From assembly GCA_945867725.1 (NCBI GenBank), contig CAMBJI010000161.1:1-5349 (forward strand): a stretch of 5,349 nucleotides of DNA, written 5' to 3'. The notes beneath the pieces were generated by a model that did no database searches, was not told where the DNA came from, and saw nothing but the letters and a program-made list of their open reading frames with translations. This stretch comes from Bordetella parapertussis (lineage in GTDB: Bacteria; Pseudomonadota; Gammaproteobacteria; Burkholderiales; Burkholderiaceae_D). The position numbers were made by a program, and so were the translations under genes. The first letter of the stretch is position 1, and each line of letters begins with the position of its first letter. Shown in pieces: positions 1 to 3,521 of this stretch.

Positions 1-1060
1 AGCGGTAGTGCTGAAGCAGTTCGATTGCACGCGGCGAGAGTTCGATCTGGCGATCCGCCGGACCATAGGTGCGTAAGAATTGCATGACCAGCGGCATAAT
101 GTCGCCTGGCCGCTCGCGCAGCGGCAGCACGGATAATTTAAAAGCGCTGATACGGAAATAGAGATCTTCACGGAACTCACGCTCGGCAATCGCTTCGCGT
201 AAATCTTTGTTGGTAGCAGCAACCAGGCGCACATCAAGTTCAATTGATGCATTACCACCAAGACGCGTGATTTTGTGTTCCTGCAGCACGCGCAGGAGTT
301 TGGTTTGCAGGTGATACGGCATCTCGGCGATCTCATCGAGGAAGATCGTGCCGCCATGCGCTTGTTCGAACAGACCACGATGCTCTTTCAGAGCGCCGGT
401 GAAAGCGCCCTTCTCGTGGCCAAACAATAAATCTTCAATTAGATTCTCTGGCAGCGCAGCGCAGTTCAATGCGACAAAAGGACCGTTGCGACGCGGCGAG
501 GCATCATGCAGCACGCGTGCGAGTACTTCTTTACCAGCACCCGTTGGGCCTGTAACCAGTGCCGAGACCTGCGTCTGCGCGACACGGCGTGCGAGCTCAA
601 GCAGATGCTGACTATTGGGATCAACAAAAATAAAGGTCTGCGGACCACTGCGCTGTGGCTCGGGACGGCGCGGCGCGAGCGACAAAGAATTGCGCCAGAC
701 ATCCACTGACCAGTCATCGGCAGCGACCACTTGATAAGCACCGCGGCGCATGGCTTCTACCGCCAGCTCGAAGCGATTGCGATCGATGCGGCACAGTACA
801 GGCACGGCATGACCGAAGGATTGAGTCAATTTCTTGACCTCTTCCAGCAAGCTGACGTCATTCATCAGGCGAATGACCACCAGCCGCGCACGCGCCAGGC
901 CTTGCTTGAGGTCATCCAGTGTGGCAACCGGCAACAGCTGCAGTCCGGCAGCGGCAAGCTGTTCACGCTCGTTCGGGCCAACCGCAGACTTCGGGTCAAG
1001 CCACAACGCGGGATGCGAGATTTCTGTAGATGCTGTCACTTTGATTGCCTCTGAAAACAT
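1..1060 (-). CDS. Sigma-54-dependent transcriptional activator, FleQ/FlrC-like (3' end outside window)
   Basis: This is a bacterial enhancer-binding protein that uses ATP hydrolysis to open promoters held by sigma-54 RNA polymerase. The frame is open from an ATG at 1060 to the left edge, giving 353 residues. Residues about 16-126 form a receiver-like domain lacking the usual phospho-acceptor Asp. The AAA+ core follows: Walker A GPTGAGKE (171-178), the sigma-54-contacting GAFTGA loop (218-223), Walker B GGTIFLDE (236-243), sensor I ATNKDL (282-287) and the arginine-finger segment FREDLYFR (296-303). The end of the AAA+ domain and the Fis-type helix-turn-helix lie beyond the window. The ATG has the Shine-Dalgarno AAGGAAA (1068-1074), but a GTG at 1039 is a serious alternative start (see the sigma-54 promoter). 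The nearby flagellin suggests a flagellar regulator, though the exact orthologue (FleQ, FlrA, FlrC or FleR) cannot be decided here. The protein class is certain from the motifs. Confidence 0.95.
   Translation of the reverse strand, partial: MFSEAIKVTASTEISHPALWLDPKSAVGPNEREQLAAAGLQLLPVATLDDLKQGLARARLVVIRLMNDVSLLEEVKKLTQSFGHAVPVLCRIDRNRFELAVEAMRRGAYQVVAADDWSVDVWRNSLSLAPRRPEPQRSGPQTFIFVDPNSQHLLELARRVAQTQVSALVTGPTGAGKEVLARVLHDASPRRNGPFVALNCAALPENLIEDLLFGHEKGAFTGALKEHRGLFEQAHGGTIFLDEIAEMPYHLQTKLLRVLQEHKITRLGGNASIELDVRLVAATNKDLREAIAEREFREDLYFRISAFKLSVLPLRERPGDIMPLVMQFLRTYGPADRQIELSPRAIELLQHYR
1048..1052 (-). promoter_or_regulatory. Shine-Dalgarno for an alternative GTG start of the activator
   Basis: On the minus strand AGAGG lies 8 bases before an in-frame GTG at 1037-1039. 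Starting there would remove seven residues (MFSEAIK) ahead of the receiver-like domain. It would give a leader of about 27 bases from the transcription start predicted by the sigma-54 promoter. The competing ATG at 1060 has its own good Shine-Dalgarno (1068-1074) and would need a promoter further upstream. The sequence alone does not settle the choice. Confidence 0.45.
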
Positions 1061-1076
1061 TGTGTGCTTTCCTTAT

Positions 1077-1092
1077 AGCAATCCGTGTGCCA
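1077..1092 (-). promoter_or_regulatory. Sigma-54 (-24/-12) promoter of the activator gene
   Basis: Read on the minus strand the element is TGGCACACGGATTGCT. It matches the TGGCACG-N4-TTGCW consensus at every defined base except one, with exactly 10 bases between the GG and GC dinucleotides, and it is preceded by the favoured pyrimidine. The expected transcription start is near 1066. That would place the Shine-Dalgarno of the ATG at 1060 upstream of the transcript, so this promoter fits better with translation from the GTG at 1039. The match is seen in the sequence; promoter activity is inferred. Confidence 0.7.
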
Positions 1093-1139
1093 GATAATTC
1101 ATCCAGGAAACATGCGGGATTTCAGGGGATCTGTCGGAT

Positions 1140-1155
1140 CGGCAGGGGTTTGCCG
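1140..1155. repeat. Short inverted repeat upstream of the sigma-54 promoter
   Basis: CGGCA and TGCCG form 5-bp arms around a 6-base GGGGTT centre. The centre is about 80 bases upstream of the start predicted from the sigma-54 promoter, a usual distance for an enhancer-binding site. The arms are short and could occur by chance, so the role as an upstream activating sequence is only a suggestion. Confidence 0.25.
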
Positions 1156-1168
1156 GGGGAGGAAGAAG

Positions 1169-1190
1169 CCGTCCGCTTTTGGGGGGACGG
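1169..1190. repeat. 6-bp inverted repeat (CCGTCC/GGACGG)
   Basis: CCGTCC (1169-1174) and GGACGG (1185-1190) flank a 10-base centre that ends in a G run. It could form a small hairpin in RNA from either strand. No T tract follows on the plus strand, so it does not look like an intrinsic terminator. No function is assigned. Confidence 0.3.
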
Positions 1191-1316
1191 AAAGTCGACA
1201 GTCCATTCAATCATGCGCATGCGAGGCGGCTAATTGCAAAATGGATGCCTGTTGGCCGGCTTGATCAGCCTCCTCATCGGCATGGCCCAAGTCATCGGAT
1301 AGGCAACGAAAGACGC

Positions 1317-1343
1317 TGGATCCCGGCCTACGCCGGGATGACG
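1317..1343. repeat. REP-like dispersed palindrome (WIPAYAGMT type)
   Basis: Perfect 8-bp arms ATCCCGGC (1320-1327) and GCCGGGAT (1332-1339) enclose the loop CTAC. The 27-bp element translates in one frame as WIPAYAGMT, a well-known spurious peptide made by an intergenic repeat abundant in many proteobacteria. This is a single copy here. A TTTTT run follows at 1345-1349, so the hairpin could act as a weak plus-strand terminator, but there is no plus-strand gene upstream for it to serve. Confidence 0.8.
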
Positions 1344-1432
1344 GTTTTTAGGGCGTCATCTCTTGAAAGCTTAGAGACACACCAAGAGAGGGTCGGGCGA
1401 AACAGCTATCGTTAAAATTTTGCTAAAAATGA

Positions 1433-1461
1433 TTGGCTCAATCGATGGCATTAGCTAGAAT
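1433..1461 (+). promoter_or_regulatory. Sigma-70-type promoter of the toxin-antitoxin operon
   Basis: The -35 candidate TTGGCT (1433-1438, 4 of 6 consensus bases) and the -10 candidate TAGAAT (1456-1461, 5 of 6) are separated by exactly 17 bases. Transcription would start near 1468, leaving a leader of about 26 bases before the antitoxin ATG. The -10 hexamer lies inside the inverted repeat at 1451-1468, which fits repression by the antitoxin or the antitoxin-toxin complex. Confidence 0.6.
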
Positions 1462-1468
1462 TAGCTAA
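1451..1468. promoter_or_regulatory. Inverted-repeat operator candidate of the toxin-antitoxin operon
   Basis: TTAGCTA-GAAT-TAGCTAA has perfect 7-bp arms around 4 bases. It overlaps the -10 box and the predicted transcription start. Phd/YefM-type antitoxins bind short palindromes in their own promoters and repress cooperatively with the toxin, so this is the obvious binding site. The palindrome is seen directly; the binding is inferred. Confidence 0.6.
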
Positions 1469-1493
1469 CAATAAATCAAGCACCGAGGCAGCG

Positions 1494-1733
1494 ATGGATC
1501 CCGTCAACATTCATTCAGCGAAAACTCAATTGTCCAAACTCATTGAAGCCGCCGAACGCGGCGAGGAAGTCATCATTGCCCGAGCGGGCAAGCCGGTGGC
1601 GAAGCTGGTCGCCCTGCAAAACCCGAAGCCCGTGCGCAAAGCAGGCAGCATGAAAGGCCGCTTCGAGGTACCGGATAGCTTTTTCGAGCCACTCCCTGAG
1701 GACATCCTCGATGCCTTCGAAGGCAAAGTGTGA
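1494..1733 (+). CDS. Type II antitoxin, Phd/YefM (prevent-host-death) family
   Basis: This 79-residue protein should neutralise the PIN toxin encoded next to it and repress the shared promoter. Residues 1-41 show the Phd/YefM DNA-binding and dimerisation fold: an N-terminal strand (VNIHSAKTQLSKLIEAAERG) followed by EEVIIARAGKPVAKLVAL, the family's signature hairpin. Residues 42-54 are a basic, probably flexible linker. The acidic tail (FEVPDSFFEPLPEDILDAFEG, written here from residue 57) is typical of the part that wraps the toxin in pairs with VapC-like partners. The ATG is preceded by GAGG at 1485-1488 with 5 bases of spacing. The stop codon overlaps the start of the toxin, so synthesis is coupled. 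Family assignment is firm; neutralisation of this toxin is inferred from the context. Confidence 0.92.
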   Translation: MDPVNIHSAKTQLSKLIEAAERGEEVIIARAGKPVAKLVALQNPKPVRKAGSMKGRFEVPDSFFEPLPEDILDAFEGKV

Positions 1734-2107
1734 ATTTGCTCCTCGATACGCCTATTTATCTTTGGTGGCTGATTGATTCCCCTGCCCTGCCGAAACAAGC
1801 GCATCGGATGATCGAGGATGCCGATCAGGTCTTTGTGAGTGTGGTGTCGTTCTGGGAGGCCGGCATCAAATGGCGCGCCGGTAAATTGCCGGTGGCGCCT
1901 GAGGTGCTGGTTGAGGGTATCAACCAGAATGGTCTGATCACCCTGCCGGTGAACCTCGCGCACACGCTACAGTTAAGCCAGCTGCCCGATCATCATCGCG
2001 ACCCGTTCGACCGGATGCTGGTTGCACAGGCGATGGCTGAGCCGATGTTTTTACTGACCTCGGATCGGGCGCTGGCGGATTATGGGGATTTGGTGCGGTT
2101 GGTCTGA
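1730..2107 (+). CDS. vapC: PIN-domain ribonuclease toxin, VapC-like
   Basis: This 125-residue protein is probably a Mg2+-dependent endoribonuclease that cleaves RNA and halts growth when freed from its antitoxin. The whole protein is one PIN domain of usual length. The acidic active-site set is present: D6 (LLLDT), E43 (VVSFWEAGIKW), D94 in DPFDRMLVAQA (D91 adjacent) and D112 (LLTSDRAL). The start is GTG, overlapping the antitoxin stop by 4 bases (GTGA), with GAAGG at 1719-1723 as ribosome site inside the antitoxin gene. Many relatives read LLDTH near the start; here position 8 is Pro (LLDTPIYLWW). The His is not part of the metal-binding acidic set, so activity is probably kept. The RNA target cannot be predicted. 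No clear terminator follows. Confidence 0.92.
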   Translation: MNLLLDTPIYLWWLIDSPALPKQAHRMIEDADQVFVSVVSFWEAGIKWRAGKLPVAPEVLVEGINQNGLITLPVNLAHTLQLSQLPDHHRDPFDRMLVAQAMAEPMFLLTSDRALADYGDLVRLV

Positions 2108-2134
2108 GGGCTTTCACCAGACGAGGTACAGCGG

Positions 2135-2222
2135 GACTTCATTCCGGATTAAACGGGCTTGTATTCCGGAATTCACGGTCCATCATTCCGAGATTTATGG
2201 TGCATGGCTCAGGAATTTACGG
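2135..2222. repeat. Four degenerate tandem 22-bp repeats, possible IS21-family end remnant
   Basis: Units run 2135-2156, 2157-2178, 2179-2200 and 2201-2222, each exactly 22 bases. On the minus strand they begin CCGT or CCAT and carry an AAT-TCCGGAAT-like core; the core is ATTCCGGA in the two left units on the plus strand, ATTCCGAG in the third and CTCAGGAA in the fourth. The 22 bases before (2113-2134) end in the same way (GCGG) and may be a fifth, decayed unit. Multiple repeats of about this size, often with CGGAAT cores, are typical of IS21-family ends where the transposase binds. No transposase gene or matching opposite end is present, so IS origin is a suggestion only. Confidence 0.55.
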
Positions 2223-2236
2223 GTCGATCACAATCG

Positions 2237-2251
2237 GTCCCGCATAGGGAC
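2237..2251. repeat. Small hairpin between the convergent toxin and Sel1 genes
   Basis: GTCCC and GGGAC form a perfect 5-bp stem with a 5-base loop, ten bases beyond the minus-strand Sel1 gene stop. It sits where a terminator for the two converging transcription units would be expected. It lacks a following T tract on either strand, so intrinsic termination is doubtful. Confidence 0.25.
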
Positions 2252-2260
2252 GAGACCAAA

Positions 2261-2959
2261 CTACTCCGGACAATCCTGATAAGCACTTCGCAAGCAAAGT
2301 GCAGCTAGCTCGAGAGCCTCGGATTTTTTTTCCTGCCCAAGACCCTTGCTGGCTTTATCCAACAGCGCGGCTGCCTGAGGTTCGCCATTGACCCGCGCGA
2401 TCTCGGCCCAAACCACTGCTTTGGCTGGTTCTTTGCGCCAGCCCTCACCTGACAAATAGACCGACGCGGCCATGAGCTGTGCGGCTGGGTGCGCTTTTCG
2501 GGCCGCTTTCAAATACCAAGACAGTGCCACGGCGCCGTCTTTTTTCACGCCCAAACCCGATCGACAGGATTCGCCCATCATGTACTCGGCCTCGGCATAA
2601 CCTGCAGCGGCTGCTAAAGAAAACCATTTGTAGGCAAGATCATGATTGCGCGCGATGCCTCGACCGTGGTGATACAGCGTGCCGAGGTTGTACTGCGCCT
2701 CCGGCAAGCCCGCTTCCGCAGCGCGTTTGTACCAGTTAAAGGCGTCCGAATAACTCTCAACGACGCCAAGTCCGTGCTCATACAAATAACCCAAATTGTT
2801 CTGCGCACGAGCGTCGCCCTTGCCGGCATCCTTGCGCAATGCGCGTTCAGCTGTCGCATAGTGACCACGCTCTATGGCTTTCATCGCAACGCCCATATCT
2901 GCCTGTGCAGTACTGCAGATCAGCAGTAGCAAGGCAAATAAACTGGCGATCACTTTCAT
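2261..2959 (-). CDS. Exported Sel1-repeat (TPR-like) protein
   Basis: This 232-residue protein starts with a classic signal peptide: Lys2, a hydrophobic core to about residue 16 and a probable cleavage after AQA (18-20), so it should act in the periplasm or outside. Four consecutive 36-residue Sel1 repeats follow at 48-83, 84-119, 120-155 and 156-191, each with the AQ..LG..Y..G.G pattern and a W-containing second helix; the fourth is the most diverged. Residues 192-232 are a helical tail with Cys222 and Cys230, which could form a disulfide. Sel1 proteins are scaffolds for protein-protein contact. The gene is the last of a three-gene unit and overlaps the upstream stop by 4 bases (ATGA); no good Shine-Dalgarno precedes its ATG, so it probably depends on coupling. 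Its partner is unknown. MotX of the Vibrio sodium motor is also an exported Sel1 protein, but orthology is not shown. Confidence 0.93.
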   Translation of the reverse strand: MKVIASLFALLLLICSTAQADMGVAMKAIERGHYATAERALRKDAGKGDARAQNNLGYLYEHGLGVVESYSDAFNWYKRAAEAGLPEAQYNLGTLYHHGRGIARNHDLAYKWFSLAAAAGYAEAEYMMGESCRSGLGVKKDGAVALSWYLKAARKAHPAAQLMAASVYLSGEGWRKEPAKAVVWAEIARVNGEPQAAALLDKASKGLGQEKKSEALELAALCLRSAYQDCPE

Positions 2960-3204
2960 GCGAGCTTGCGTACGGTCGTTGGTGTGGGAGATTCACTGCC
3001 GCCAGTAGCGGCTGCAGGTTTGCGCATGAAACCCTGACAGCGAAGGCCATCAATTCGCAGCACTTCGATGGCCGGAAGAATGCGGCTTTTGAAACCCATC
3101 AGTCGACAGGAGTAAGGCATCTTGGGATCCCAGCTCACGGCGAAGTGGCGGCACTGCCAGCAGTTGGGCGCCTCTTCCTGCTCAGTGAGTTTGGGCGTAT
3201 TCAT
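2956..3204 (-). CDS. Conserved-looking small four-cysteine protein, function unknown
   Basis: This 82-residue soluble protein has a compact pattern: Cys15-x2-Cys18-R-His20-F, then W25, P30, Cys33, GFK (37-39), P44, G53 and Cys56. Two early cysteines and two spaced later suggest a zinc-binding or iron-sulfur mini-domain; the last 20 residues are low-complexity and likely disordered. I recall similar CxxCxHF...W...P..C...GFK proteins in other bacteria, sometimes labelled uracil-DNA glycosylase. Nothing in this sequence supports a glycosylase: it is far too short and lacks that family's motifs. The ATG at 3204 overlaps the stop of the upstream membrane-protein gene (ATGA), and its own stop overlaps the Sel1 gene in the same way. 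It is therefore a true operon member of unknown role. Confidence 0.85.
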   Translation of the reverse strand: MNTPKLTEQEEAPNCWQCRHFAVSWDPKMPYSCRLMGFKSRILPAIEVLRIDGLRCQGFMRKPAAATGGSESPTPTTVRKLA

Positions 3205-3434
3205 TTCTTGTTACGTCGTTTGTTTTGATAGTCATTCCAGGCGCGAAAAGTCACGGCCGCGAGTATCCCCGCCAGCATCAAGACACCGAGCAAAGCCTGA
3301 AAAAACTCACCCAGCGTCATGTCGGTCGGCAGAAAGCGCTCGGGATGGAGCACTACGGCCACCAGTAACAGCGCCAGTACGATCAGCCCAATCCGCAGCA
3401 GGCGGTAGACCGCCACCCTGCTTCGCTCGTTCAT
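3201..3434 (-). CDS. Small two-helix inner-membrane protein, function unknown
   Basis: This 77-residue protein has two hydrophobic helices (about 15-29 and 44-63) joined by a short loop (HPERFLPTDM). A basic N-terminus and a strongly basic C-terminus (QNKRRNKK) predict both ends in the cytoplasm. I do not recognise the family. The ATG at 3434 was chosen because GAGG (3440-3443) sits 5 bases upstream; an in-frame TTG at 3452 would add six residues but has no ribosome site. It is the first gene of the three-gene unit and lies 87 bases downstream of the flagellin stop on the same strand. Its stop overlaps the start of the four-cysteine gene by 4 bases. I see no convincing promoter in the gap, so read-through from the flagellin gene is possible. 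Confidence 0.85.
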   Translation of the reverse strand: MNERSRVAVYRLLRIGLIVLALLLVAVVLHPERFLPTDMTLGEFFQALLGVLMLAGILAAVTFRAWNDYQNKRRNKK

Positions 3435-3447
3435 GTCACCCTCGTCA

Positions 3448-3474
3448 GACAAAACACTTTGTGCCTATTTTGTC
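3448..3474. repeat. 7-bp inverted repeat in the leader of the three-gene operon
   Basis: GACAAAA (3448-3454) and TTTTGTC (3468-3474) flank 13 bases that include a smaller CAC-TTT-GTG hairpin (3455-3463). It lies 14-40 bases upstream of the first start codon of the operon, in a 87-base gap. It could be an operator or a leader hairpin. No regulator is known for it. Confidence 0.35.
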
Positions 3475-3521
3475 ATATCAGACGATGCAACTCTCCCTTA
3501 AAGTGGCCCAGAAGAGTCAGC

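Larger units (their letters stand above)
1061..1493. other. Intergenic region between the activator and the toxin-antitoxin operon
   Basis: I see no credible gene in these 433 bases; the short open frames lack family signature and cross a REP-like palindrome. From left to right the region holds the activator's ribosome site and sigma-54 promoter (1068-1092), two inverted repeats (1140-1155 and 1169-1190), a 10-bp perfect palindrome CATGCGCATG (1212-1221), the REP-like element (1317-1343), and the promoter and operator of the toxin-antitoxin pair (1433-1468). The two flanking genes diverge from it. Confidence 0.7.

Noticed and set aside
731..1054. A 107-codon plus-strand open frame and several shorter ones at 348-1097
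   Set aside because: They lie antisense to the sigma-54 activator, whose minus-strand translation carries all the catalytic motifs. They are shadows of that gene.
1179..1415. A 78-codon plus-strand open frame containing WIPAYAGMT
   Set aside because: The frame reads through a REP-like palindrome; the peptide is a known artefact, and the rest has no family signature.
2900..2959. Lipoprotein signal (lipobox) at Cys15 of the Sel1 protein
   Set aside because: The residue before the cysteine is Ile (LLIC), not Gly, Ala or Ser, and a better signal peptidase I site (AQA) follows.
3450..3452. TTG at 3452 as the start of the small membrane protein
   Set aside because: No ribosome site precedes it, while the ATG at 3434 has GAGG at ideal spacing.
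3484..3518. Intrinsic terminator after the flagellin gene, or a sigma-54 promoter for the next operon
   Set aside because: A 7-bp imperfect stem (ACTCTTC/GGAGAGT on the minus strand) has no following T tract. The nearby TGGGCC and TTGCAT are not at the required GG-N10-GC spacing.
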